Assembly (NCBI GenBank): GCA_021821465.1 | Contig: JAKACM010000034.1 | Span: forward strand, 1 to 40,326 | Source: Bacillota bacterium | GTDB lineage: Bacteria; Bacillota; Sulfobacillia; Sulfobacillales; Sulfobacillaceae | Reading direction: 5' to 3' | DNA: 40,326 bases | Shown: positions 7,982 to 16,581 of the stretch, in pieces | Numbering within the stretch: the stretch's first letter is position 1 | How the letters are laid out: every line of letters starts with the position of its first letter | Made by a program: the position numbers and the translations under genes | Notes under the pieces: model-generated | Told to the model about the DNA's origin: nothing | What the model saw: the letters and a program-made list of their open reading frames with translations, nothing else | The model's database searches: none

Positions 7982-9030
7982 GTGACCGAAGCCGGATAAG
8001 ATACGGGATCATGCGACAAGAGGTCTCTGGTTCTTTATTGTGGAGAGCCAGAGCCTCCCACTTATACCATTTTCCCGGGGCTGTTAAGCGAGGATAGCTC
8101 TCTTTTGACGGACGCCTGCTTTCGTAAGGATGTCTTTTCATTCCTGTTCCTATGCCTGCGAAAGTCAGAAATTAGCTTCTTTATGGTCATTATCGAGCAG
8201 AGAGCCAATTGTTCGCAAATGTCGTCCACTGCCCAGCGGAAACGGCTTTGTGCAGGTAATCCACAAAGTGGATGCCCTAACCGATGAAGACTTAGGCGAG
8301 CGTGGCGATGCCGCACACGTCAATGGCCATCACCTGGATGGACCAAAACCGGATTAGCCGGGTACTTTGCAGTGGTGGGCAAGAGTATCATTCGAAAAAC
8401 GGATACTTCCAGTATTCAACGCCCTTCATTTTCCATCTTGCCTGACCTTAGCAAGAACCCCAAGAGGGTCAACGTAGGCCATGGTCCGGGAGTCTGTGTG
8501 CCCGAATGTCCTCGGTGAGCTTTTCCTGCTCATTCGGATTTGTCGGCGGATCAAGTGCGCCAAAGAATGAATGTCCACCATATCATGTCCCTTTCAGCAA
8601 TCGTTCAAATTGTCTGTGAATGGTGTCGACAACCGTGGTCTTATTACAGATCCACAGTGAGGTCACATGGGTGCGGGCGGATTCTCGACAAGAAGGCTGA
8701 CCGTCAATCATCACCATCTCATAGTGAGCAAATTTCCTCCCCGAGATTGATACGCGTCGACAGAGAACAAATCTCGCTGTGAAACAAAGGTTCCGCCATG
8801 TTTCTCGAAGCTCAGTATGTTACAGGAAGCGATTGAGCCACGGCAACACCAGGCCCCCCGATTGCAAGGGAAGGAGAACCATGCAAAAACTAAACGCCTT
8901 TGGTGGCCTGGTACCCAAGGCGGGTAAAAACAATTCCAGCCGCAGATATGAGAAGGCCTGTCTCGGGAAGCACAATGGGCTATCATGAATGCAATCATTC
9001 AAACTATTTCATGATCATTACAGGGGGAAT
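7982..9030. other. about 1 kb without an intact gene
   Basis: Both strands show only short broken frames with no recognisable domain, and no ribosome site is paired with a long frame. A weak hairpin (CTCTGG...CCAGAG, about 8023-8051) follows the MerR gene and could help end its transcript. The stretch looks like decayed genes or mobile DNA. Confidence 0.5.
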
Positions 9031-9034
9031 TGTT

Positions 9035-9873
9035 ATGCTTCGACGTCTGGCCCTGGCCGTGGCCGGAGCCATCGGATTCCTGGGGTGTCTGTATCGCCTG
9101 TGATGGCAGCTTCCGCTCCCAGTCCCTATACCAATGGGGAATTGGTGCAGTTTCATGGCCAATCCGCTGTGTATCTTGTAAAAAACAACCAACTGCATTG
9201 GATAATGAACGGATCTTTGTTACACGATTTGGGTTATCACTGGTCGGACATCCATATGTTGCCCACCGGTGTACCTCGACCCATTACCGGAATGGCGGTG
9301 CGATTCTTGCAATTATCGGGTCACAAGACGATTTATTATCTCTCGCCTTACGGCAAGCTGTATCAAGAACCCGATCCATACCCTCAATTCAATAATCCTC
9401 CATCGCCTACCTCAGCGAATACTTATACCGTGTCCGCGCTTCCGTCTTCGGTATCTGGGTGGATTCGGGGCTATATGAATTCGGTCGTGCCTTCTCTCCC
9501 CAATGGCATCGTAGTGGGATTACCTCATCAATCCCCATTGTATGTGTATGGCTCAGGACATTTACATTGGATTCCTTCAGCGGCGATCTTCCGTGCCGCC
9601 GGGTATTCTTTTAGTAACGTATATCTCGGTGGCGATCCGCATCTTCCTGGTACGGCCCCTTGGGGCGATATCCTTCCGGCCTCTCCGGGAACGCCTAAGA
9701 CCCTTCTCAGAGTCGTGGGTACACCGAGAATCTATGCCCTCCTCAATGGCACTTTACACGCGATTCCCTCCTGGTCCGACTTTCAGAACTGGGGCTTCTC
9801 GGTGAACGCGATTCAACCGGTCCACTATCTGCCGTACCCCCTCGGGTCTCCCTTAACGGCTGCTCCGCGATAA
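9035..9873 (+). pseudogene. exported repeat protein, frameshifted in the signal peptide
   Basis: The ATG at 9035, preceded by AGGGGGAA, opens a signal peptide (MLRRLALAVAGAIGFLG) in one frame. The mature protein lies in another frame from about residue VSVSPVMAASAPSP onward. The switch is at a run of four G (9082-9085); one extra G would restore a 280-residue protein with a normal signal and AxA-like cleavage site. The body has at least three related units of about 40 residues: AVYLVKNNQLHWIMNGSLLH, LYVYGSGHLHWIPSAAIF and IYALLNGTLHAIPSWSDF, each ending in a G-x-S/H-hydrophobic turn. Such units occur in secreted beta-rich surface proteins. The function is unknown. It may be a true pseudogene, a phase-variable gene or a sequencing error. 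Confidence 0.6.
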
Positions 9874-9953
9874 CCATTCTCTGGCGTTCGCCACATATGC
9901 CGGTTCGTCCCGGTGAGGTGGGCGGCTTGCGCAATGGGACTGGTTATCCGCTA

Positions 9954-9993
9954 GGTTCAAAGGTTGTTAAATTCTCTTAACAACCTTTGAACC
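9954..9993. terminator. 17-bp perfect inverted repeat, possible terminator
   Basis: GGTTCAAAGGTTGTTAA (9954-9970), loop ATTCTC, then its exact complement (9977-9993). It lies 80 bases after the exported repeat protein. It has no T-run, so it is not a textbook intrinsic terminator; an insertion-sequence end or a protein-binding site is possible. Confidence 0.5.
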
Positions 9994-10006
9994 TCCGCCC
10001 GAACCG

Positions 10007-10272
10007 CTCTCCGCCTTGTTTCTACTCTTGAGGAAGCATAATACGCGGCTGGAAGTGCAAGATATCAGCCATCAAACCTTGACACGAACGCAGGATCCTC
10101 CTCCCATCGGCTGGCTCTGTATGGTCGCTCGGCATTTAGCCATGGATGAACAACGGCGCTAAGTTCGTCAAAGGGAATTAGCCGCGGGGGAGTGTGTGAT
10201 GGCACCGGGTTTTGACGATCGGGTAGACAAGGCATTAGCGGTGGAGATGACTCTCTAACATTTAGCTCGTTC
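10007..10272 (+). pseudogene. possible ECF/sigma-70-type sigma factor relic
   Basis: One continuous frame interrupted by two stops reads LSALFLLLRKHNTRLEVQ, then HQTLTRTQDPPPIGWLCMV, ARHLAMDEQRR, stop, VRQRELAAGE and later DKALAVEMTL, stop, HLARSG. The block W(L)..VARHLAMDE-RR resembles the end of region 2 of ECF-type sigma factors (typically W-L-x-x-I-A-x-N-x-x-x-D-x-x-R-R). Both stops are TAA where CAA would keep the frame open. There is no start codon and the C-terminal region 4 is absent because the frame runs into an IS end at 10273. The family call rests on this one motif. Confidence 0.35.
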
Positions 10273-10375
10273 CGGGAATATGTCTGACTCATGAGATCCC
10301 TCCTTCATGTAAAGACTGGCTCTTTTACCCTAAGAGGGAGATCGCATGTGTCACCTTTCACCAAGAGGTGGCAAA
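10273..10375 (-). mobile_element. IS end with truncated OrfA start (copy 1)
   Basis: On the minus strand an ATG at 10292 starts MSQTYSR, and the upstream DNA (through CTCTTTTACCCTAAGAGGG and GTGTCACCTTTCACC) is clearly similar to 22264-22366, where the same start continues into a transposase OrfA-like frame. In this copy similarity stops right after the seventh codon and unrelated sequence follows. It is an orphan insertion-sequence end of about 100 bases. Confidence 0.6.
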
Positions 10376-10578
10376 GTGCCTGGGCTTCGGGCGAACACGT
10401 TCGATTTTGTCGGCGTGAGCATCCGGCAATGATGGCTTTTGCCCGGGTCATTCGCCTACATCCGGGCCACGGAGCTTTTTATCATAGCAAAGCGGCAGGT
10501 GCCATGGTTATCGTTTCCACATCTAGGGTTGCACTTGATCAGTCACCACAGCAAAATATCTCAAAAATTTTCGCTGTG

Positions 10579-11385
10579 CTAAGACAATGGGGTTGTGGAA
10601 TCACTCTGTAAGTTTTGCGTGTTGCCATTTGGGTTGGTGACGGTTTTTTTGTTCAGGCTATACAAAACCATGAATGACAAGGTCCAAAATATCGTAAAAA
10701 ACATCATCAGGAGCCATCCGATTAATTGCCCCGCTATCTGGGCCACTTGAGTGAGCCACAAACTCGCGAATAACAGCGCAATCTGCCCCCCAACTCCCGT
10801 CATAAGAGCCGCCAGACTCGCGCAGCGAGTATGCTGTTGAAAGAGCCGAACGTATTTTAAAGCCTTGGGGAGCTTCAACCCTGCGACAAATAAGAGGTTC
10901 ATGATCCACAATATCCTTATTCCGAAGAAAATGCCGAGAACAAGACCGGCGCCAATCAAAACGACAAGGGAGGACAAAAGTGGCAGTCCCAATATCATAT
11001 GCGTTAGGATATAAACCAAACCCAGCGCAAGAAGCCATACACTGCAGGACAGCAGAGCCATGAAGATCAGTCCGTAACTGCGACCGAAATAACGCAGACC
11101 GCTGGAAAAAAGGCTGCGGATCGTTATGGGGTTTTGCCTCATGGCCTCGCCTAAGGTTCCCAGAAACCCTCCCGTGAAATAGGGCACGAGCAAGAATAGG
11201 TAAATAGCCAAAGAAAGGTTCAATCCAAAAGAAGAACCTAACGGGCCCGAGGATGGGTGAAGTCCTTGATTCAGCATTGTTAGTGCCGTAATCATCACGA
11301 AAACCGTTTGCCAAAGAAGAAGCCAAACGACCTGGGTGTTCTTGCGTAAAATCTTGGTGCCGATACGATAGATTCTGAAATACAT
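10579..11385 (-). CDS. multi-pass membrane protein of unknown function
   Basis: 268 residues with about six hydrophobic segments, for example VVWLLLWQTVFVMITALTML, LSLAIYLFLLVPYFTGGFLG, SYGLIFMALLSCSVWLLALG, LLSSLVVLIGAGLVLGIFFG and IAGQLIGWLLMMFFTIFW. Short basic loops alternate with them, and a polar tail of about 25 residues (Asn/Thr/Gln-rich) ends the protein. There are no charged motifs of a transporter or enzyme that I recognise. The overall look resembles the uncharacterised DUF-type integral membrane proteins with glycine-rich helices. It is divergent from the aminopeptidase gene, with about 265 bases between the two starts, and stands alone. Confidence 0.7.
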   Translation of the reverse strand: MYFRIYRIGTKILRKNTQVVWLLLWQTVFVMITALTMLNQGLHPSSGPLGSSFGLNLSLAIYLFLLVPYFTGGFLGTLGEAMRQNPITIRSLFSSGLRYFGRSYGLIFMALLSCSVWLLALGLVYILTHMILGLPLLSSLVVLIGAGLVLGIFFGIRILWIMNLLFVAGLKLPKALKYVRLFQQHTRCASLAALMTGVGGQIALLFASLWLTQVAQIAGQLIGWLLMMFFTIFWTLSFMVLYSLNKKTVTNPNGNTQNLQSDSTTPLS

Positions 11386-11650
11386 GCCGACCCCCCCGGT
11401 TCTGGATGTTTTCGTTTTCTTCGTTTTCTCATGGTATCAAGAACCACACTCGGGAGGGAACCGTAAGAGTGCAATTGATGGGGAATTGCGGCATTTTCTT
11501 TTTGGTTTGCATATTCCAGGAGTATGGGGGGTGAAAACCTTCGTGATTCAAAGCCATCATATAGCCTTTAAGCTTTTTCTCCCCAAAAGAGCTCCTGACT
11601 AAGAGAGAGGAGAGTTTGTGTTACCATAAATGGAGTAAGGCAGAAAGGAG
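11386..11650. promoter_or_regulatory. divergent intergenic region
   Basis: This lies between the starts of the membrane protein (minus) and the M24 peptidase (plus). It should hold both promoters. I see no convincing -35/-10 pair or palindrome, and the frame inside it has no ribosome site. Confidence 0.4.
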
Positions 11651-12745
11651 ATGCGTATGCACCGGCTAGCGAAGGCTAGGGAGCGTTTGGGTAAAGAAAA
11701 TGCCGTAATGTTTGTATCCGGCGGCGACGATTTTCGCTATCTTTTGTCGTGGTCGCCGTCGAAGGATGAGCGGCTGACCTTTCTCGGAATATCGGAAGAT
11801 AGGGTCGCTCTTGTGATTCCGTCCGTCAATGCTCAGGAAGCCCGAGAGCATGTGGCAGGAAGTGTTGAGATCTTTTCCTATACAGACCAAGAGGGACCGG
11901 AAACTTTGCTGCAGAACGTATTCGGCAAGATGGCCTTTCGGGTACATACCGTTTATGTGTCAGACGATGCCAGGTTTGATCATGTCGAAATGCTCAAATC
12001 GTCGTTGAAATGGACATCACCCTTGGAACGTGTCTCGGCATTGATAGCTCCTTGGCGTATGGCTAAGGACAGTGAGGAAATTGACAAGTTGAAAGCTTCC
12101 CAAGCCATTAATGACCGGGCTATAGAGGCTGGTTTGGCTGCAATTCGGGTGGGAATGACCGAGGTGGAACTGCAAGATATTATCCATCGGGCTTTCATGG
12201 CCAATGGTGCCGATCGCGATGCATTCATCATTGTCGCAGCGGGATCTCATAGTGCATTGCCTCATCATACTCCCGACCACACCGTCATCGCGGAAGGACC
12301 GGTATTATTGGATATTGGTTGTTTTAAGGATGGCTATGCGTCCGATATGACCCGTGTCGCTTATGTGGGATCGCCCAGTGATGAATTTCTCCATGTTCAC
12401 CACATTGTCAATCAGGCGGTGGAAGCAGCATTGAGTAAGACCAAGGCCTTGGCCGAGGCCCAAAGCCTTGATCACGCTGCCCGTAGAGTTATTGAAGAGG
12501 CAGGCTATGGATCATATTTTGTTCATCGGCTGGGGCACGGCATCGGACTCTCGGTTCATGAAATGCCGTCAATTATGGAAGGCAATCCAACCAGGGTACC
12601 AATAAATTCCGCGTTTTCCATAGAACCCGGAATTTATCTGCCGAAGCGCTTCGGAGTACGTTTGGAAGAGGTAGTCGTAGTCGAAGAGGAAGGAAGTGTG
12701 GTTTTGTCGCAAGTTTCTCGCGAGATTCACCGTGTGAAACTTTGA
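11651..12745 (+). CDS. M24-family Xaa-Pro aminopeptidase/dipeptidase
   Basis: 364 residues with the two-domain layout of creatinase-fold metallopeptidases: an N-terminal creatinase-like domain (to about 130) and a C-terminal pita-bread domain. Metal and catalytic residues are all visible: HHTPDH, the DIG-F-DGYASDMTRV pair of aspartates, GHGIGLSVHE, SIEPGIYL and VRLEEVVVV. The enzyme removes an N-terminal residue before proline, or splits Xaa-Pro dipeptides, in the cytoplasm with two Mn2+ or Co2+ ions. Length fits bacterial PepQ/PepP-like proteins. AAAGGAG lies shortly before ATG 11651. It leads a co-oriented block with the peroxiredoxin and endonuclease III genes. Confidence 0.95.
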   Translation: MRMHRLAKARERLGKENAVMFVSGGDDFRYLLSWSPSKDERLTFLGISEDRVALVIPSVNAQEAREHVAGSVEIFSYTDQEGPETLLQNVFGKMAFRVHTVYVSDDARFDHVEMLKSSLKWTSPLERVSALIAPWRMAKDSEEIDKLKASQAINDRAIEAGLAAIRVGMTEVELQDIIHRAFMANGADRDAFIIVAAGSHSALPHHTPDHTVIAEGPVLLDIGCFKDGYASDMTRVAYVGSPSDEFLHVHHIVNQAVEAALSKTKALAEAQSLDHAARRVIEEAGYGSYFVHRLGHGIGLSVHEMPSIMEGNPTRVPINSAFSIEPGIYLPKRFGVRLEEVVVVEEEGSVVLSQVSREIHRVKL

Positions 12746-12828
12746 GTGTGCTTAGGTCCTTTTGGGGATCGACTAAGATTTGGAGATGAAGATACCAAGA
12801 AATTGGCGGGATAGGAGATGATCGTGTC

Positions 12829-13326
12829 GTGAGCGCAAAAACTCAAACACATAAGCAGGATCCCATGATAGGTGAAGAGGCACCGGATTTTACGCTGGAT
12901 GGAACCAACGGCCCCGTGCATTTAGCCGAGTTGTTGGGCCATGTGGTGGTCCTCTACTTTTATCCCCGTGACAATACTCCCGGTTGTACTACGGAAGCCT
13001 GCGACTTTCGGGACATGATTCACGACTTTTCAGAAGTGGAAGCCATCATATTGGGAGTCAGCATGGATTCTTTGCCCAGCCATGCTAAATTTACTGCCAA
13101 ATACCAGTTGCCCTTTAATTTATTGTCGGACAGTGAAGGAAGAGTGGCGAACCGTTATGGGGTTTACAAGCAAAAAAATCTATACGGGAAAGTGTCTTTT
13201 GGCATTGAGCGTTCCACCTTCATCATAGATCGAAAGGGAGTCATTCGTTACGTCTTTAGAAAGGTTAGAGTGGCCGGTCATGTGAGTCAGGTGAAAGATC
13301 TGGTCAGTGAGTTGGTGCATGGATAG
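12829..13326 (+). CDS. bcp: thioredoxin-dependent peroxiredoxin, Bcp/PrxQ type
   Basis: 165 residues from a GTG start with GGAG upstream. The thioredoxin fold begins with GEEAPDFTLDGTNG. The active site reads YPRDNTPGCTTEACDFRD: the first cysteine is the peroxidatic residue (T-x-x-C motif) and the second, five residues later, is the resolving cysteine found in Bcp/PrxQ proteins. Downstream are GVSMDSLPSHAKF and ERSTFIIDRKG, also family landmarks. It reduces H2O2 and organic hydroperoxides using thioredoxin. Its last codons overlap the endonuclease III start, linking peroxide defence with oxidative DNA repair in one operon. Confidence 0.95.
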   Translation: MSAKTQTHKQDPMIGEEAPDFTLDGTNGPVHLAELLGHVVVLYFYPRDNTPGCTTEACDFRDMIHDFSEVEAIILGVSMDSLPSHAKFTAKYQLPFNLLSDSEGRVANRYGVYKQKNLYGKVSFGIERSTFIIDRKGVIRYVFRKVRVAGHVSQVKDLVSELVHG

Positions 13327-13993
13327 TATGCCCGGCATAGCGTCGAAGACAGGGGCGGTGGAAGAGATATTGAATATTCTTTCCGCTCTTTACCCACACC
13401 CCACAACAGAATTAATTCACGAGAGTTCGTGGCAACTTTTGGTGGCAACGATTCTGTCGGCTCAATGCACAGATAAGCGGGTCAATATGATTACTCCCAG
13501 GATCTTTTCGCAATTTCCTAATCCGGAAGATCTTGCTAAGACTACACCCCAAGCCGTCGAGGAATTGATCAGGGATTGCGGCTTGTTTCGCACTAAGGCC
13601 CGCAATCTGGTGGCTACGGCGGAGCTACTTGTGACAAACTATGGTGGGCAAATGCCGGCCACACGTGAGCAGTTAATGGAATTGCCGGGGGTGGGCCGCA
13701 AGACGGCCAATGTTATTTTGGCGAATTGTTTCGATGTGGACGCCATTGCCGTGGATACCCATGTCTTTAGGCTGGCCCACCGCTTGGGATGGTCTGACGC
13801 CAAAGATGTCCAAGGAACCGAGGAAGATTTGATGGAAGTGCTTCCCCAAAACCAATGGCGTGATGCCCATCATTGGCTTATTTATCATGGCAGGCGAATT
13901 TGCGTGGCCAAAAATCCTGATTGCCTCAACTGTCGGCTGAAGAATCTCTGTCCAAAAATCGGGGTGAATGCCAGCCGAAAAGCCCGGCCTTGA
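13319..13993 (+). CDS. nth: endonuclease III (DNA glycosylase/AP lyase)
   Basis: 224 residues from ATG 13319 (ATG 13328 is an alternative). The helix-hairpin-helix reads ELPGVGRKTANVIL with the catalytic lysine, followed by IAVDTHVFRLAHRLGW with the catalytic aspartate. The iron-sulfur cluster loop C-x6-C-x2-C-x5-C is intact at the C-terminus (CVAKNPDCLNCRLKNLC). The enzyme removes oxidised pyrimidines and cuts the abasic strand. Length is slightly over the E. coli enzyme (211) because of a short N-terminal tail and a basic C-terminus. It overlaps the peroxiredoxin gene by 8 bases, so the two are co-translated. Confidence 0.97.
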   Translation: MDSMPGIASKTGAVEEILNILSALYPHPTTELIHESSWQLLVATILSAQCTDKRVNMITPRIFSQFPNPEDLAKTTPQAVEELIRDCGLFRTKARNLVATAELLVTNYGGQMPATREQLMELPGVGRKTANVILANCFDVDAIAVDTHVFRLAHRLGWSDAKDVQGTEEDLMEVLPQNQWRDAHHWLIYHGRRICVAKNPDCLNCRLKNLCPKIGVNASRKARP

Positions 13994-14069
13994 GCGTTAA
14001 ACGATTCGAGGGTAATCATGTTGCCAGCTATCTATGCCATAACTCAGAAGATTGGTCGAAAGAGCTGTC

Positions 14070-14189
14070 ATGAATTTCGAAGTCGAACACTTGGGGAAGG
14101 ATTTCCTCCTCTGGGACCCTGTCCCGCAAGGAATGATGTGCGAAGGAAATCAGAAATTTGAAGTATTTATATTCTGGAAAGGCAGTTGA
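14070..14189 (+). CDS. possible 39-aa protein upstream of the receiver-like gene
   Basis: ATG 14070 with GAAAGAG about five bases upstream opens a 39-residue frame starting MNFEVEHLGKDFLLW and containing PVPQGMMCEGNQKFEVF. Composition looks protein-like (acidic and aromatic, no low-complexity). The stop (14187-14189) falls eight bases before the GTG of the next gene, a spacing typical of coupled genes. No family is recognised; a chance frame cannot be excluded. Confidence 0.3.
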   Translation: MNFEVEHLGKDFLLWDPVPQGMMCEGNQKFEVFIFWKGS

Positions 14190-14196
14190 TATCTCA

Positions 14197-14538
14197 GTGG
14201 TTGCCTTAGTTGCGGATCTGTTTTTTGCCGAACGCGTCATGAAGATTGCCGAGACAGTCGGTGAAGATGTGACAATGTGTGGAACTGTCAAAGAATTGCG
14301 AGATTATATCACCCAAAAACATCCCGATATGGCATTGGTGGACTTGAGTTTGCTTGGTGATGATGACTTGCCCTGGGTTAAAGAAGTTCCTCACGTTGCC
14401 GGATTTGGACCTCATGTTGACCGCACCAGATTTCAGAGTGCAAAAGCCGGTGGGATTTATCCGCTATGGGCGAACTCGGCATTGAGTCAAAGACTGGGAC
14501 CCTGGATTGTGGCAACAAGAACCACGCGCCTTTCGTAA
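14197..14538 (+). CDS. small receiver-like domain protein
   Basis: 113 residues from GTG 14197 (a TTG at 14158 is an alternative with a better ribosome site, AAGGAAA). It has the alternating strand/helix pattern of a response-regulator receiver: VALVADLFFAERVMKIAETV, then GTVKELRDYITQKHPDMALVDLS, VAGFGPHVDRTRFQSAKAGG and YPLWANSALSQRL. The aspartate in ALVDLS is at the place of the phospho-acceptor, but the acidic pair near the N-terminus is reduced to one Asp and the conserved Lys is not evident, so it is probably an unphosphorylated pseudo-receiver. There is no output domain. It precedes the patatin-GGDEF cluster, so a signalling role is plausible but unproven. Confidence 0.55.
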   Translation: MVALVADLFFAERVMKIAETVGEDVTMCGTVKELRDYITQKHPDMALVDLSLLGDDDLPWVKEVPHVAGFGPHVDRTRFQSAKAGGIYPLWANSALSQRLGPWIVATRTTRLS

Positions 14539-14602
14539 CACCAATCGGGCTGTCGCCGTGTATCATACCTAAGATAACATTGCAATGGGAGGACGATGAA
14601 TC

Positions 14603-15469
14603 ATGCGGGCAGTCGTCTTAGGCGGCGGAGGCATTTTTGGGGTGGCGGCGATAGGGATTTTGAGGGCCTTGGAAGAATTGGATGTGAAGCCTGAAATCAT
14701 TGTAGGCACGTCTTCGGGTTCTATCATCGGTTCTTTATATGCATTGGGATGGAGTGTGCAGGATCTCTATGACTTGGCCGTGACTATTCGGCGCAAGGAC
14801 ATGATTTGGAACTGGCGGCGGATGGGAAGGACACTTCTCACCCGTCATACCCTCGCCGACTCGATTTTGGATCCGCAGCCCTTGTGGGATAAGCTTTCGC
14901 AGTATATGGGCCACAAAACCTTTACTGATGCCAAAATTCCTTTGTTTATCGTAGCGACGTCATTGACTCACCGCAGTAGTGTCGTATTTGGCTCGTCCAT
15001 TCCTCCTGCTTTTCGTTTATTGCCGCATGTCTTTTGGGTGGACGGAAAAAAACAGGAGGTTATATCGGCGGTCAGGGCTTCATCTGCGGTTCCGGGATTT
15101 CTCCCCCCTGAACGCATAGGAGAGATGATTTTGGTGGACGGAGGAATGACGGATGATTTTCCCCTTGACGTGGCGCAGGCTGCGGGAGCCAATTGGGCCT
15201 TGGGACTGTGGATTGATGAACCTTTAAGGTGGCAAGTACCCACTCCTTCACCCCATTTGTTGCAAGTCTTGAGTGCCAGTGTGGCTGCTTCCATCCACCA
15301 TATGACGATTCTCAAAAAAGACGCGATCACAATACCCTACGTGCTGCTTCGCCTGGAAATGGATCACAACATGGATATGGCGCGCATTCCTTATATTATT
15401 CAAACCGGATATGAAAAGACAATGGCCAGACGAAAGGAAATAGTCCAGAGATATAGCCATGGGGGATGA
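14603..15469 (+). CDS. patatin-like phospholipase, RssA type
   Basis: 288 residues. The oxyanion loop GGGGIFGVAAIG is at the N-terminus, the nucleophile elbow GTSSGS carries the catalytic serine (about residue 38), and the dyad aspartate sits in LVDGGMTDDFPLDVA (about 180). This is the Ser-Asp catalytic dyad of bacterial patatins, which hydrolyse membrane lipids or acyl esters. No signal peptide, so it is cytoplasmic or peripheral. Length fits the RssA/YchK group. Its stop overlaps the GGDEF gene start (ATGA), so the two are co-translated; whether the cyclase and lipase share a signal is open. Confidence 0.9.
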   Translation: MRAVVLGGGGIFGVAAIGILRALEELDVKPEIIVGTSSGSIIGSLYALGWSVQDLYDLAVTIRRKDMIWNWRRMGRTLLTRHTLADSILDPQPLWDKLSQYMGHKTFTDAKIPLFIVATSLTHRSSVVFGSSIPPAFRLLPHVFWVDGKKQEVISAVRASSAVPGFLPPERIGEMILVDGGMTDDFPLDVAQAAGANWALGLWIDEPLRWQVPTPSPHLLQVLSASVAASIHHMTILKKDAITIPYVLLRLEMDHNMDMARIPYIIQTGYEKTMARRKEIVQRYSHGG

Positions 15470-16581
15470 TGACTCGGATCACAAACGCTACAATAAGAGT
15501 AGGGGAAGAAATCTCCATGGGTAATTACCTGGAACAGGCATTGACAACACTTATCCAAGAGTCCCGCAACTGGGGTTCTGCCAGCCGTGGACTGGAGTTG
15601 TTTCATGCCGCAAGAGACATGTTACAGAATTTCTATCATGTCGACAGCGGCTATTTTGTCTATAAAAAGCAGGTGGTGGTGGAAAGCGATGCGGACAAAC
15701 GATTTCAAATCTACGCACCTTGGGGAATGCCCTCTGAGTGTCAAGATGTCTTGTTTGAGCATGTGCTGGGACAACTTAAAGTGCCTTCCGATCCGGCGCA
15801 ACTCGCTACGGAGAAGTGGGTGAGTGTCGATGAGGCCGACACCTGGTTGCAATCTTTGTGGAGGCGGTGGGGGATTAGCACGGGCGGAACCTGGGTCTTG
15901 ACCATCGGCTCCTTCCCGGTAGGTATGGCGGTTTTTCATAGACGCAACCCTCACGTGGATGACACCATGGTCATGAGATTGATTGTCCGTCAGATTTCTC
16001 TGGTGATGGAAATGCTTCGTTATCGTCGCCAAGCGGAAGAAGTGAGCCAAAGAGATCCGCTCACCGGCATTTATAATCGCCGGGGCGCCACCATGCGCAT
16101 TCAAACGTTATTGGCTCTTAGGGAATCGGGGGCTGGGGATTGGATATTCGCCATTTTTGATCTCAATGATTTTAAAGCCATAAATGATCGCTTAGGTCAT
16201 CCTCAGGGTGATGGGGTGTTGATGGAAGTCGCTCGCATATTGTCTTCACACTTTCGTGAAGGGGATATTTGCGGGAGGTGGGGTGGGGACGAATTTGTCA
16301 TCATGTTCAGGAGCCCACCCCATTTGGTTCCGTCCATCATAGAGCGCGTGAAGAGCAAAGTGAAGGGCGAGTTGAAAGGTGTTTCGCTGAGCGCGGGTTG
16401 GGCTGTTTGGGGCAAAGAAGGAACCACTTTGGAAGAAATTTACCGCGCCGCCGACAAACGCTTGTACCAAGACAAACGGCAGGCTGACAAGACTCGATAC
16501 ATTCATGGAGAGGGGATGAACGGTGAACAATCCACAGGCGGCCATCGTGGGAATGGGGCAACTGGGTCGAACACTCGGTGA
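15466..16581 (+). CDS. diguanylate cyclase with N-terminal GAF-like domain
   Basis: 371 residues. Residues about 30-185 have a GAF-like alternation (YHVDSGYFVYKKQVVVES, GGTWVLTIGSFPVGMAVFHR) with no membrane segment. A helix joins it to the GGDEF domain, which starts at RDPLTGIYNRRGA. The active site RWGGDEFVIMF is intact, and FDLNDFKAINDRLGHPQGD holds the metal and base-binding residues. The inhibitory I-site REGD lies exactly five residues before GGDEF, so feedback by cyclic di-GMP is expected. The product should make c-di-GMP in the cytoplasm in response to a ligand or partner of the GAF-like part. The final 19 codons overlap the next gene. Confidence 0.9.
   Translation: MMTRITNATIRVGEEISMGNYLEQALTTLIQESRNWGSASRGLELFHAARDMLQNFYHVDSGYFVYKKQVVVESDADKRFQIYAPWGMPSECQDVLFEHVLGQLKVPSDPAQLATEKWVSVDEADTWLQSLWRRWGISTGGTWVLTIGSFPVGMAVFHRRNPHVDDTMVMRLIVRQISLVMEMLRYRRQAEEVSQRDPLTGIYNRRGATMRIQTLLALRESGAGDWIFAIFDLNDFKAINDRLGHPQGDGVLMEVARILSSHFREGDICGRWGGDEFVIMFRSPPHLVPSIIERVKSKVKGELKGVSLSAGWAVWGKEGTTLEEIYRAADKRLYQDKRQADKTRYIHGEGMNGEQSTGGHRGNGATGSNTR

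Noticed and set aside
8540..8782. 80-residue plus-strand frame and minus-strand frames in 8.0-8.9 kb
   Set aside because: No ribosome site, no domain, and equally long frames occur on the opposite strand.
11384..11602. 72-residue frame in the divergent region
   Set aside because: Lies in the promoter region of two divergent genes and has no ribosome site or family.
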